NCBI RefSeq assembly: GCF_031460495.1
Contig: NZ_JAVKTS010000003.1
Span: forward strand, 248,001 to 312,000
Direction: 5' to 3'
DNA length: 64,000 nucleotides
DNA from: Tissierella sp.
Lineage (GTDB): Bacteria > Bacillota > Clostridia > Tissierellales > Tissierellaceae
Shown here: positions 54,127 through 63,530 of the stretch, piece by piece
Position numbering within the stretch: the stretch's first letter is position 1
How the letters are laid out: every line of letters begins with the position of its first letter
Translations under genes and position numbers: made by a program
Notes under the pieces: model-generated
What the model saw: only the letters and a program-made list of their open reading frames with translations
What the model was told of the DNA's origin: nothing
Database searches by the model: none

Positions 54127-55890
54127 TTATTGCCCTTTAATAATTTCAATGGCCTTTTCTAATAATTCGTCTCTACCTTCTTTAATTCCTTCAATGGTTG
54201 GATGTACTTCTATATCTGGGACAATACCTATTCGCTGTGTTTCACCACCGTTAGGATAATATATTCCTATTCCACTTATCATTGTATAAATTTTCCCAGG
54301 AAGATAAAATTCTGATACATTACCATCTGCCCCAGCTGTAGTACTGCCAATAACAGTTACATTAGGTGCCGTTTTAAATGCCATAGCTGTATATTCTGCC
54401 TGGCTTTGAGTTTCTTCATTTACAATTATAACTACTTTGCCTTTATAGTAGTCTAGATTCTTTTTTCCTACCTTAATCGGCGTTTTCATCCTGAACACAC
54501 CTGGATCAAATGTGCTTCCTGTGGTTATCTTTGCAAATTCGCTCTTTTCAGGCACTAAATAGCTTCCTAATGTAAATACAATAAATTCTGATGGATAACA
54601 TCTTAAATCAATTATTAATCCCTTAGTATTTTTTGTTTTAGTCATTATCTCTGAAATATATTTGTTCTTTATGGTACCTGGATAAATATAGCCAATATCG
54701 GAATTAATAAGTTTAAAACAATCTTTTTTTGTGCTAGAATTATTGGCATAAATTTTATCTATAGGATAACATTGAATTTTAGACGATATTTTTTTATTTT
54801 CACGAATAAACTCTATATCTAAAAAATCATCATTGCTTCTCAATAAATCACTACTTATATTCCTTAATTTTGTAGGATAGTTTGATGCAGGGTAATACTT
54901 TAGCCTATCCTCCACTACATTATTAATAGGTTTTTTATTAATACCAACAATTATATCTCCTAATTGCAGTCCAGATTTTTTTCCCAAATCTTCATTATAA
55001 TATCCTGTAACTACTGCTTTATTTTCTATAAAACTTATCTTTACTGGTGAAAGGCTCACACCAAAATAATCATACAGTGTAGGATTGCCATAAATATCTG
55101 CATGGGTATCGTGAACTCTCCCTATTAATTCTAGGGCAGCAAGTTTGTATTCTAATTCATTTGAAGCATTAATAAACTTTGGAATAAACTCTTCTAATAC
55201 ACCATCCCAATTTTCTTCTATCAAATTTTTATAGGGAAAGTAATATTCAATTATGTTCCAATATCTATATAAGGAAAGCATTTGATAACCAACATCAGGG
55301 TATTTCATAGCTTCATATGGCTTTTCATTCTTAAAGTTAGGGTTTCCAACATTCCAATGCAAACTCACATAATTATTAATTCCTGTTCTTTCTGCATTCT
55401 TAATGTTAGTAAGCTGCAATACAAGCTCTTTTGATAAATTTGAATTTGTAATCCAGTCTAAGTTTGCAGCTATCTTAACTTCTCCTAATACTGGCTTGAT
55501 TTTATCTTTAATTTTGAACTCTCCTTGACTCTCTATCCAACTATACAAGTTCTTATCTCTAGTGGCTTTATCTACATCTATAACCTTAGGTAAAATCCTA
55601 AATAATTCATAATCCCAATTATATTTCCCTTCTGCAACCTTAGGGTGATAATACTTTAAAAATCCCCATACTTTTCCTAGTAAAGTTAAATTGCTTATAT
55701 TTTCTTCAGATAATGTAATTTTTCCAATCTTTGAACCATTGTCAAATTCATTATTATTTTCTTGTTTCTTTTTTATATCATGAAACATTTGATTTTTATT
55801 TATAGACTGTGCATTGCTGTAAATTTGATTTATAGGACCACACACCATGCTAATAACACATAAAATAATAACTAATCTAATTTTTTTCAT
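54127..55890 (-). CDS. S41 family C-terminal processing peptidase, exported
   Basis: The TTG at 55905 lies in the ribosome site; the ATG at 55890 gives 587 residues starting with a signal peptide (KKIRLVIILCVISMVCG). A helical N-terminal region of about 230 residues is followed by a PDZ domain (GYYNEDLGKKSGLQLGDIIVGINKKPI) and the S41 protease core. The nucleophile Ser is in NEETQSQAEYTAMAF, and TAGADG and NGGETQRIGIVPD follow. It is a tricorn-core-like extracellular or cell-wall peptidase. Confidence 0.9.
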   Translation of the reverse strand: MKKIRLVIILCVISMVCGPINQIYSNAQSINKNQMFHDIKKKQENNNEFDNGSKIGKITLSEENISNLTLLGKVWGFLKYYHPKVAEGKYNWDYELFRILPKVIDVDKATRDKNLYSWIESQGEFKIKDKIKPVLGEVKIAANLDWITNSNLSKELVLQLTNIKNAERTGINNYVSLHWNVGNPNFKNEKPYEAMKYPDVGYQMLSLYRYWNIIEYYFPYKNLIEENWDGVLEEFIPKFINASNELEYKLAALELIGRVHDTHADIYGNPTLYDYFGVSLSPVKISFIENKAVVTGYYNEDLGKKSGLQLGDIIVGINKKPINNVVEDRLKYYPASNYPTKLRNISSDLLRSNDDFLDIEFIRENKKISSKIQCYPIDKIYANNSSTKKDCFKLINSDIGYIYPGTIKNKYISEIMTKTKNTKGLIIDLRCYPSEFIVFTLGSYLVPEKSEFAKITTGSTFDPGVFRMKTPIKVGKKNLDYYKGKVVIIVNEETQSQAEYTAMAFKTAPNVTVIGSTTAGADGNVSEFYLPGKIYTMISGIGIYYPNGGETQRIGIVPDIEVHPTIEGIKEGRDELLEKAIEIIKGQ

Positions 55891-55909
55891 ATAATTACCC
55901 CCCAAGACA

Positions 55910-56473
55910 TTAATCTGAATCTATAAAACCACACCATTGAAAATCCTTATCATATTCCACTTCTAGAATTCCACAGTATGGTATCTGCCTCTCAAACTTA
56001 AACTGTCGCATTACAATTCCATGACTTACAACAATAATCTTATTATAATTTAAATATTTTTTTAAACTATTGTTAGCTCTAGTGAATACATCTTCTAAGT
56101 TTTCCCATTTCCTCTCCATATCCTTAGGACATACTCCTTTGTAGGCTTCACACTCTTTACCAGCATTTATAGCATATTCATCTGAATCAAATGCAAATAT
56201 TAAATCTGGCATCCATTCATGTAAGTTTAACTCTATATCTAGATCTAGATTTCGTTCTCTAGAGATAATTGCTGCTGTTTGTAAGGCTCTTGTATAAGGA
56301 GAGGAAACTATTAGTTCTGCCCCATCTAATAGACTATCTCTAGCTGCCTTTCTAGCTTGCTCTCTTCCAAGAACAGTTAATTCTGCCAAATCCCTTCCAT
56401 GACCTATATATTTCCTTTCACTTACCTTTGAATAATCCGGCTCACCATGCCTAACAAAGATTATTTTTGTCAT
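55910..56473 (-). CDS. Histidine phosphatase family protein
   Basis: A 187-residue phosphatase with the canonical RHG (FVRHGEPDYSK, residue 8-10), the middle SSPYTRALQTAAII and the C-terminal IIVVSHGIVMRQF. It keeps the full catalytic set, in contrast with the QHT homologue at 49249. Substrate unknown. GGGGGGAGGG precedes the ATG, and a sigma-H-like promoter lies 50 bases upstream. Confidence 0.93.
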   Translation of the reverse strand: MTKIIFVRHGEPDYSKVSERKYIGHGRDLAELTVLGREQARKAARDSLLDGAELIVSSPYTRALQTAAIISRERNLDLDIELNLHEWMPDLIFAFDSDEYAINAGKECEAYKGVCPKDMERKWENLEDVFTRANNSLKKYLNYNKIIVVSHGIVMRQFKFERQIPYCGILEVEYDKDFQWCGFIDSD

Positions 56474-56524
56474 TGACGAACCCTCCCCCCTTGTTTCAAA
56501 TTAAATTAATTCTTATATATACTT

Positions 56525-56552
56525 ATTCTACAAATTTTTCCAAATTCCTTCT
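56525..56552 (-). promoter_or_regulatory. Sigma-H-like promoter of the histidine phosphatase gene
   Basis: The minus strand reads AGGAATT, 14 bases, GAATAA, the best consensus match of the four copies. It abuts the terminator of the preceding gene. Confidence 0.7.
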
Positions 56553-56553
56553 T

Positions 56554-56597
56554 TTTCAAGAAAATAACCTCTTACTAAATCACTAGTAAAAGGTTAT
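56554..56597 (-). terminator. Terminator of the beta-lactamase-family gene
   Basis: A 14-bp stem with one mismatch (56564-56577 with 56584-56597), followed on the minus strand by TTTTCTTG. Confidence 0.8.
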
Positions 56598-56608
56598 CAA
56601 ATTATATC

Positions 56609-58366
56609 CTATTTAACTTTAGTTGCAGGCATCTCCATACCACTTTGATATAGTATCAAGCTAGTTACATTCCCTTCTACATCTTTTATAAATTTAATCT
56701 TTGCATCTACTACTTTGTAAAAGAATTCAGTTTCTGAAGTTGGGAATATTTCAAATTTCTCTTGACCAGTTAGTTGAGCAAAAATCCTATTCTCTTCCCT
56801 AGTAATTGTATAAATAACTTGAGGAGCTAACTCATACTCTCCTACATACTTATTATATAAATCTGCATCCTCTATTTTAAATTCTACTAGTGTCTCTGGT
56901 AATTCATAAGGACCACCTAGAGCTATTGAAGTCAATGTATTTGTTAATTTAGTCGTATCATAATAGCCAGTATTTGATAAGATTATAATAGTTAAATCCA
57001 CATCTATAAGTCTTACTATATTAGCAGTAAGTCCTAATGTATTGCCTCCGTGGAAAATTATCTTACCAATTCCAGAGTCAGAAATCATCCATCCATAACC
57101 ATAGCTTCCTGCTCCTGGCATAGCTATATGCTCTTTAAATATTTGATCCTTAGTTTCATTTTTTACCAATTTCTCTGTATATAGAACCTGATCCCATCTA
57201 TATAAGTCTTCTACAGTTGAGTACATGCTTCCAGCAGCATGAGCTCCTCGTAACAATATTTCATCATCTATAGGAACAAGATCTAAATATCCAGAATATG
57301 CAGTTGCATCATATAAGTCCTTATCTTTCCCATAAGATACGCCTGTGTTATTCATACCAATAGGTACAAATATATTTTCATGCAAATAATCTTCGTAAGT
57401 CATTTCTGATAGTTTTTCTATTAAGATTCCTAGTATTAGATAATTAGTATTATTGTAGATAAATTCATCACCAGGGCTAAATATTAGTGGCTTATCCTTT
57501 ACTAGATTTAATATATCCATCGGCCCTTGACTATCTAAGCTCAATGCGTAAAATTCAGGTAACTCTGTAAAATTCGCAAGACCTGACGAATGAGTTAATA
57601 GGTTATGAATAGTTATTGAATCTCCATTTGGAAAATCAGGAAGATATTTTGAAAGCTTATCTTCCACATTTATTAATCCTTTTTCACTAAGCTGCATAAT
57701 TGCTATTGCTGTAAATTGTTTTGTTACAGAGCCAATAGCAAATTTAGTTTGAGATTTATTTAAAGTATTCTGTTCGAAATTTGCAAACCCATATCCTTCA
57801 TTAAGAAGGATATTTCCTTCTTTAGCGACTAAAACACTACCATAAAAATTCTGATTTTTCTCTAAGGCTTTCATGTAAGTTTCTAAGCTATTGGAGATTG
57901 CTTCATCTGTAGAGATATTAAAAAATTCTTCTGTATTCTCTATTGCTTCATTTATATTTAGTATTTGATGTTTATTATCCCATCCTACTATTAGATCTAA
58001 AGGATTACTAAATAACTCTACTGGGACAAAGGTTTTTCCTTCCTTGATGATAGCCTTTGAGCCCATCTCTAGGCTTCCTCCATTTGCATTAATTATAGAT
58101 TCACCAATCTTTATTTCAATAACATCAGATTCTTTCGAAAGTGTAACACTCCTCTCTAGATTATTCCATGTTACAGTATAGCCTAACTCCTCAGATATCT
58201 GGCGCAATGGTAGCATTACTATCTTTTCTTCGTTTACATAAACTCCATTAGAAAACTCCGTACCATTTAATGAAAAGCTAATTGCTTGAGGAGTAGCCAA
58301 GCTAGTACTTGCCATAGCAAATATCATAGTAAATACTAATAAAACTGATAATAATCTTTTTAACAT
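56609..58366 (-). CDS. Serine beta-lactamase-family hydrolase with copper-amine-oxidase-like N-domain
   Basis: GGAGG fits the ATG at 58366 (585 residues); the longer GTG frame (58441) overlaps the methyltransferase. A signal peptide (MLKRLLSVLLVFTMIFAMAS) is followed by a copper-amine-oxidase N-like domain (about 30-140: VMLPLRQISEELGYTVTW, FVPVELFSNPLDLIVGW), then a class C beta-lactamase/DD-peptidase fold. The SxxK nucleophile is SVTK (213-216), with YNN in FIYNNTNY and HGG in FHGGN. A small C-terminal domain (YVGEYELAP) follows. It is an exported esterase or peptidase; antibiotic resistance is not implied. Confidence 0.92.
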   Translation of the reverse strand: MLKRLLSVLLVFTMIFAMASTSLATPQAISFSLNGTEFSNGVYVNEEKIVMLPLRQISEELGYTVTWNNLERSVTLSKESDVIEIKIGESIINANGGSLEMGSKAIIKEGKTFVPVELFSNPLDLIVGWDNKHQILNINEAIENTEEFFNISTDEAISNSLETYMKALEKNQNFYGSVLVAKEGNILLNEGYGFANFEQNTLNKSQTKFAIGSVTKQFTAIAIMQLSEKGLINVEDKLSKYLPDFPNGDSITIHNLLTHSSGLANFTELPEFYALSLDSQGPMDILNLVKDKPLIFSPGDEFIYNNTNYLILGILIEKLSEMTYEDYLHENIFVPIGMNNTGVSYGKDKDLYDATAYSGYLDLVPIDDEILLRGAHAAGSMYSTVEDLYRWDQVLYTEKLVKNETKDQIFKEHIAMPGAGSYGYGWMISDSGIGKIIFHGGNTLGLTANIVRLIDVDLTIIILSNTGYYDTTKLTNTLTSIALGGPYELPETLVEFKIEDADLYNKYVGEYELAPQVIYTITREENRIFAQLTGQEKFEIFPTSETEFFYKVVDAKIKFIKDVEGNVTSLILYQSGMEMPATKVK

Positions 58367-58409
58367 ATTAATTCCTCCTCTTTTAATTGTAAGTAGATTG
58401 ATGAATTCC

Positions 58410-59189
58410 TTATTTCCTTCCAATATATAAAAAATGTTCACTAGTACCCATTAGGTTTTCATCCTGACTTAGTTGATAACCAATTTCCAGCCACTTTGCA
58501 TACTCATTTTCCTCTAAAGAGTTAATTTCTATTTCTTTAGATCCTAGTATGTTTTCAACACCAGCAAAAACTATTTCTGTTAACCCAAAGCTACTCATTA
58601 AGTCCTTTGCTTCTTTATAGTCAGTGAAGTAAGCCGTTGTAAATCCTTTATCTACTTGATTTTCACCGTCTTTCAAGTACCCAAGTAGTTCATCTACTGA
58701 TTCTATTGGATATAGTCCCTTAAGATAATCTTGTATAGGAGCATAATTTGATATAAATGAAGCAACTATAATTCCATTGGCTTTCAACAATCTTAAAGCA
58801 CCCTCAAGGGCAGCTCTCCTGTCAGATTCTTTTATTAGATGATATAAAGGCCCCATTAGCAAAATAACATCATATTTTTGCTCGTATTTACTCAATTCCA
58901 ATGCATTACCATGTATATAATCTTCTAGTACAATTCCTCTCTCTGCTGATTTTTCTTTTGCCACCTCAATATTTCTACTTGATAAATCAAGCAAAGATAC
59001 ACTATGGCCTTTTCCAGCTAAATATATAGAATATCTACCAGGCCCTCCACCAATATCAAATATCTCTAAGTTTTCACCAGTCAGATACTCGTCAAGATAC
59101 CTTTTAGTAATATCGAATTCAATTTTATGTCTTCCAAGTCTTTCCCATTCATCATATTTCTCATCATACCATTGTTCAATTTCTTTCAT
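58410..59189 (-). CDS. Class I SAM-dependent methyltransferase
   Basis: A 259-residue enzyme. The SAM-binding motif I is IFDIGGGPGRYSIYLAGKG (near residue 40-58), followed by an acidic SLLDLSS, VILLMGPLYHLI as motif IV and the lid region. It belongs to the broad methyltransferase-11/25 group; substrate unknown. GAGGGGG precedes the ATG, 12 bases after the GNAT gene, suggesting co-transcription. Confidence 0.92.
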   Translation of the reverse strand: MKEIEQWYDEKYDEWERLGRHKIEFDITKRYLDEYLTGENLEIFDIGGGPGRYSIYLAGKGHSVSLLDLSSRNIEVAKEKSAERGIVLEDYIHGNALELSKYEQKYDVILLMGPLYHLIKESDRRAALEGALRLLKANGIIVASFISNYAPIQDYLKGLYPIESVDELLGYLKDGENQVDKGFTTAYFTDYKEAKDLMSSFGLTEIVFAGVENILGSKEIEINSLEENEYAKWLEIGYQLSQDENLMGTSEHFLYIGRK

Positions 59190-59201
59190 GCTTTTTCCCC
59201 C

Positions 59202-59651
59202 TCACTCTACTATATTAAAAAAATATGTTACATCATCATCTTGCAGATCACTTCTTTTCTTACCCCCAGATTTTTCATATAACTTACAAGCTGGAGTATT
59301 ATGTTTCTGTGTAATTAAAAAGAATCTACAGATGCCCCTTACTTTACAAAGATTCTTTATACCTGTAAGAATTTGAAATCCTATTCCCTGATTCTGATAC
59401 TGTGGAAGTACACCCACTTCATGAGTATATAGCATATTCCCTTGATTGTCTATACGATTGAGCTCATACCCATATGCAAAACCAATAATTTTGTTTTCTC
59501 CAATACATGCAAAAATCCAATTATTCGGATTGAAGAGAAAATCTCTAGCATTTTCTTCAACGATAAAGTTACTTCGAAAACTATTTTCCATTTGTACAAC
59601 TAGCTCTAAATCTGAAAGATTCAGTTTTCTAAATTCCCTATTTGCCCCCAT
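59202..59651 (-). CDS. GNAT acetyltransferase
   Basis: A 149-residue acetyltransferase. FRKLNLSDLELVVQMENSFR leads in, and the acetyl-CoA loop is LPQYQNQGIGFQILTGIKN. NTPACKLYEKSGGKKRSDLQDDDVTYFF closes the fold and resembles aminoglycoside 3-N-acetyltransferase-like GNATs; this resemblance is weak. GGGGGAG precedes the ATG. Confidence 0.9.
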   Translation of the reverse strand: MGANREFRKLNLSDLELVVQMENSFRSNFIVEENARDFLFNPNNWIFACIGENKIIGFAYGYELNRIDNQGNMLYTHEVGVLPQYQNQGIGFQILTGIKNLCKVRGICRFFLITQKHNTPACKLYEKSGGKKRSDLQDDDVTYFFNIVE

Positions 59652-59676
59652 AAAACTCCCCCTAGTATAAGCAAAT

Positions 59677-60615
59677 TTATTCTATATCTTGATTAATATT
59701 TATTCTATTAAATTTCTTCAAAGCTAATACAGCCTCAAGTGTTAAATTTCCTATCCAATCTTTTTTCGCAATCTCCCATTCATCTAAATAATCATTCCAT
59801 TCCCATGTAGGAAATATTTTCTTATTTTCCTCAAGCTTTGCTATTAAGTAATCTAAGTTCTTATCTATAAACTTATTATCAATTCCAAAGAAATTTTCTG
59901 AGTCCAATTCAATAAATTTTAATGGCATTGGAACATAGTCTGTCCATTGATCTTCCTCTACATTGATTAGGTTAGAAACAGCAAGTTTTAAAGTATCTTC
60001 CATCTGAGCAGAAAATTCCTCATCTATTATATTGTACATTCTTATATAGCAAAATATTTCATGTTCAGAGTTAAATTCTGCCCGTTCATTCAACTTCTCT
60101 ATAGCATAGTTAATAAGTGAAAATATATCTAATTTAGTAAGGTACTCTCTATATTTATAAAGATACCCTATTAACTCAGCTGTAGGGTTTCCCCATGAAT
60201 AATCAATAACTGTCATACCTATATCTTCCCTATGCTCCCACCATGGTGCATGAGGATAATCATTTACAGTAATTGGAACACTGTACCAGCCATTTCTTTC
60301 CTCATCAAAAGTTGCTTCCAAATATCCAATAGCCTTAGTTATCATCTTCTGTGCTCTGTGGTCATCTTTCAGTAAGTTCAAATATCTTAATCCAATTGAT
60401 GTTGCCATAGGTGATGAATCAAGTAGCATAAAATCAGACTCTATCCCTCTACCAAAACCACCATCTGGATTTTGATATTTCTCCAGCATGTCCAATATAT
60501 CATCACCATTTGTATCATTGAAATAATAATTAAATATGGCTCTTTCCAAACCTCTAGCTTCTTTATTCATATAAGAGTTTATTTCATTAAATGTTCTCTT
60601 TGATAATTGCCGCAT
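59677..60615 (-). CDS. Alpha-alpha toroid-like protein of unknown function
   Basis: A 312-residue protein. YQNPDGGFGRGIESD (about residue 48-62) is a QxxDGGFG-type repeat as found in prenyltransferase and terpene-cyclase alpha-alpha toroids, and the whole length is helical. No catalytic metal site or DxDD motif is seen, so an enzymatic role is unproven. GGAGGGAAA precedes the ATG. I recognise no named family. Confidence 0.75.
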   Translation of the reverse strand: MRQLSKRTFNEINSYMNKEARGLERAIFNYYFNDTNGDDILDMLEKYQNPDGGFGRGIESDFMLLDSSPMATSIGLRYLNLLKDDHRAQKMITKAIGYLEATFDEERNGWYSVPITVNDYPHAPWWEHREDIGMTVIDYSWGNPTAELIGYLYKYREYLTKLDIFSLINYAIEKLNERAEFNSEHEIFCYIRMYNIIDEEFSAQMEDTLKLAVSNLINVEEDQWTDYVPMPLKFIELDSENFFGIDNKFIDKNLDYLIAKLEENKKIFPTWEWNDYLDEWEIAKKDWIGNLTLEAVLALKKFNRININQDIE

Positions 60616-60743
60616 GCAACATTTCCCTCCTAGTTTAGTTATTACTTTATTGAAATTTCCTTTATATTTTTGTTTTACTATTTCATTTAAATATCATAAA
60701 TATCCTATTAGTTGTTATGCCTTAACACAATGCCAGATTTACA

Positions 60744-61361
60744 CTAAAATCCTTCATTCTCATTTATGATAAACACCTTTATTCTATCCTTGTCGTTTTG
60801 CCCCTCTATAATTACTAAATTATTGCATACTCTTTCGGGTGATCTGCAGTCTACACACTTTCCTAACTCTACACATGGAGGATTAAAACCTGCTCTTTTA
60901 GCATTTTTAGGCGAAGCAATATTTCTTACTCTATATATTGCTTGTTCTAAAGTATTTGTAATTTTATTGATGCCAATAATAATAATTACATTATTAGGCC
61001 CATATAACATTGCAGCTACCCTATTACCACTATGATCCATATTGACTAGGTGTCCATCTAATGAAATAGCATTTGTTCCTGTGATATACCAATCAGTTAA
61101 TAATGATTTTCTTTTAAGGTCTCTACTTTCTTCTTTGCTTTTAGCTAATGTCTTATCATATACAATATTTCCTCTATCCCTTAATTCATCACTAATTTTC
61201 ATGTTTTTCAATGTTACCGAATTTCCTATACCAACGCTAACATTCATTGGTATCAATTCTTTAACTCTTGATTTTGCTTCCTCAAATGTCTCAAAAAAGT
61301 ATCCATCAATATTTCTTGATGCTAAGCTTTGAATCAAATATTGAATTTTGTTATATTCCAT
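60744..61361 (-). CDS. LUD domain protein (LutC/DUF162-like)
   Basis: A 205-residue LUD-domain protein: VGIGNSVTLK, AISLDGHLVNMDHSGNRVAAMLYGP and the C-terminal GKCVDCRSPERVCN with three cysteines. LutC-type members support lactate oxidation, but the lutA and lutB partners are absent, and stand-alone members of this size are common in Clostridia without known function. GGTGG precedes the ATG. Confidence 0.88.
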   Translation of the reverse strand: MEYNKIQYLIQSLASRNIDGYFFETFEEAKSRVKELIPMNVSVGIGNSVTLKNMKISDELRDRGNIVYDKTLAKSKEESRDLKRKSLLTDWYITGTNAISLDGHLVNMDHSGNRVAAMLYGPNNVIIIIGINKITNTLEQAIYRVRNIASPKNAKRAGFNPPCVELGKCVDCRSPERVCNNLVIIEGQNDKDRIKVFIINENEGF

Positions 61362-61496
61362 TCCATCTCCACCTTTTCAATATCTTATATAACTTTCGTT
61401 TTTCACACAAGTGTCTATATCCTTATTCCAATAGTAGGTAATAGATTCTTGTATTTCAATCATACATTTCCCCCTATTAAAATAAATTCGCTTAGA

Positions 61497-61928
61497 TTAA
61501 GACCTATTTAAGACTTGATTCAACTTCTTGATAAATAGGTAAATGTCTTCTACATATAATTCTGCTTCATATTTAGTTTTATCTTTAATATTAAACCATT
61601 TATATCCGACTATTTGATTGCTATCATTATTCCTTATGGTTATTTTAGTTTCTTTATCTATTCTCCCTATCCATGTGTAATATTTTTTATAATGTCTATT
61701 AGGTAGAATATCTTCAAGAATAAAAAAATCATCAAATTCCATGTCTATTCCTAATTCTTCAATTAATTCCCTTCTTATTCCTTCTTCTTCTGTTTCATTT
61801 TCCTCTAATCCTCCCCCTGGAATCCACCAATACAAATCTCCATGTTTGTTTTTCTGTTGGATTAGTAAAAGGAATTCCCTATCCTTATCGAGAATTAAAG
61901 CACTACACCTGATTATTCTATTATTCAT
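61497..61928 (-). CDS. Nudix hydrolase
   Basis: A 143-residue Nudix protein with the box GGLEENETEEEGIRRELIEE followed by LGI. The N-terminal IRCSALILDKDREFLLLIQQK and the PGGG lead-in are typical. It is the fourth Nudix gene in the accessory region. GGAGTGAGC precedes the ATG. Confidence 0.9.
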   Translation of the reverse strand: MNNRIIRCSALILDKDREFLLLIQQKNKHGDLYWWIPGGGLEENETEEEGIRRELIEELGIDMEFDDFFILEDILPNRHYKKYYTWIGRIDKETKITIRNNDSNQIVGYKWFNIKDKTKYEAELYVEDIYLFIKKLNQVLNRS

Positions 61929-61965
61929 AGTAGCTCACTCCATATAAATTTATATTTCTATGCCT

Positions 61966-62580
61966 TTATATTCCTAATAGATGTTCCTGTTTATTTAGAA
62001 ACATAATCCTTCTTTCATTAGCATTTATCTTCCATAAATGAATTCCTGTATCACCAGTACTTATACTTAAATCAGTATTTACAGGTAACATTAAAAAACT
62101 TCTAAAGAGCATATTTATCATTCCACCATGGGATACTATACATATCCTTCTTATATTTTCTTCCTTTTCATATTTATGTATAAACTTTGACCAAAACATC
62201 TCTCCCCTAGCCCTAAAATTAATATATGATTCAGATTCAGCAAACTCATCATGGGGTTTTCTTCCACCTTCTGGCATGGGAAATTTCATATTAGCTTCCC
62301 AACGATGTAACCCAGCTAATAAGCCATTATTCCATTCCATTAATTCATCATCAAAAATTATCTTTGTATTTGTTGCTTGACCTATAAATGCAGCTGTTTT
62401 AGCTGCTCTTTTAAGTGGACTACTTAAAATAATGTCAATTTCATAATGCTCCTTTATCCATTCTGCCGCATGTCTTGCTTGCTTACACCCTAGTTCAGTA
62501 AGCTCAAAATCAGCTCGCCCTTCATGCCTATCTTCCAAATCAGCAACAGACTGTCCATGCCTCACTACTAATATTTCCAT
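61966..62580 (-). CDS. Histidine phosphatase family protein
   Basis: A 204-residue phosphatase with canonical VVRHGQS (residue 5-11), SSPLKRAAKTAAFI, LMEWNNGLLAG and ICIVSHGGMINM. It resembles broad-specificity phosphatases of the PhoE/GpmB type. It follows the Nudix gene and lies 58 bases past a PHP gene; GAGGAGG precedes the ATG. Confidence 0.92.
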   Translation of the reverse strand: MEILVVRHGQSVADLEDRHEGRADFELTELGCKQARHAAEWIKEHYEIDIILSSPLKRAAKTAAFIGQATNTKIIFDDELMEWNNGLLAGLHRWEANMKFPMPEGGRKPHDEFAESESYINFRARGEMFWSKFIHKYEKEENIRRICIVSHGGMINMLFRSFLMLPVNTDLSISTGDTGIHLWKINANERRIMFLNKQEHLLGI

Positions 62581-62638
62581 TTAATTTCCTCCTCTTGTCA
62601 TGAAATTCTAACTGTAATCGTCAGTAGTCTAACTATTT

Positions 62639-63466
62639 TTATTCTGTTTTAATAAAATTTAATTTTGTTTCATCTATATTAACTTTCGGAATGCCTAGGG
62701 TTCTGTTGCTAAATTCGCCATGACAATCAGAGCCAGCTGAAATCATTAAATTGTTTTCATTGCAAAACTTTATATAATAATCTGCATCTTCTATATTCTT
62801 TAAATATGGAGAAAAACATTCAATACCTGAAATTCCGTAATCTCTCCATTCTTGTAATATTTCTAATGGCAGCTTGTCTCCCTTTTTATAAGCACTAGGA
62901 TGTGCTAAAAATGAATATCCTCCTGCTTCTTTAATTGTTCTGATTATTTCCTTAGGATCTTTAAAATATAATTCTTCATTATTTGATTTTATTATTTCAA
63001 AGTATTCTCCCATATTTTTAACTATATTCTTATCTAATAGGTAATTCAAAGATTTCCAACCTCCTCTTTTCCTATTGTATTGATATGAATGATAGTCACT
63101 AATATCTTTTATCTTATCCGATTCATTTACATATTGAATAATCCTAGTATTAAATTCTTCTCTTTGCATTCGATTAAATTCAAGTAAGTTATTTAGCTTA
63201 GTATTATTGCAATCAAAATCATATGCAGTTATATGGTATTCTACACCATTATATGTACATGAAATCTCCACACCAATGATGTAATAAATATCATTCGGAA
63301 TAATATCAAGTATCTTTATACTGTTTTCAATAGTATCATGGTCTGTAATAGAAAATACTTTTATATTATTTTTTACAATTCTATCTAACACTTCTTCAAT
63401 AGTCCAAGTTCCATCGGAAGCTGCAGTATGAATATGCATATCAATCTGAAAATCCCCTTGAATCAT
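62639..63466 (-). CDS. PHP-domain metal-dependent phosphoesterase
   Basis: A 275-residue PHP protein. Metal-binding motifs are visible: DMHIHTAASDGTWT (motif 1), ITDHDT (motif 2), EISCTYNGVEYHI (motif 3), FLAHPSAYK, and SAGSDCHG with EFSNRTLGIP at the end. Relatives (TrpH/YciV) are 3',5'-nucleoside bisphosphatases or RNases. GAGGTGATT precedes the ATG. Confidence 0.93.
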   Translation of the reverse strand: MIQGDFQIDMHIHTAASDGTWTIEEVLDRIVKNNIKVFSITDHDTIENSIKILDIIPNDIYYIIGVEISCTYNGVEYHITAYDFDCNNTKLNNLLEFNRMQREEFNTRIIQYVNESDKIKDISDYHSYQYNRKRGGWKSLNYLLDKNIVKNMGEYFEIIKSNNEELYFKDPKEIIRTIKEAGGYSFLAHPSAYKKGDKLPLEILQEWRDYGISGIECFSPYLKNIEDADYYIKFCNENNLMISAGSDCHGEFSNRTLGIPKVNIDETKLNFIKTE

Positions 63467-63530
63467 ACAATCACCTCATGTTGTTATTTTTTTGTAATGT
63501 ATTGATGTTTCGCTTATCTTTATGTGTTGC

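Noticed and set aside
26770-63466. Integron cassette array
   Set aside because: Same-strand small genes suggested cassettes, but the gaps lack a regular attC-like structure, many genes overlap or are coupled, and no integrase is visible.
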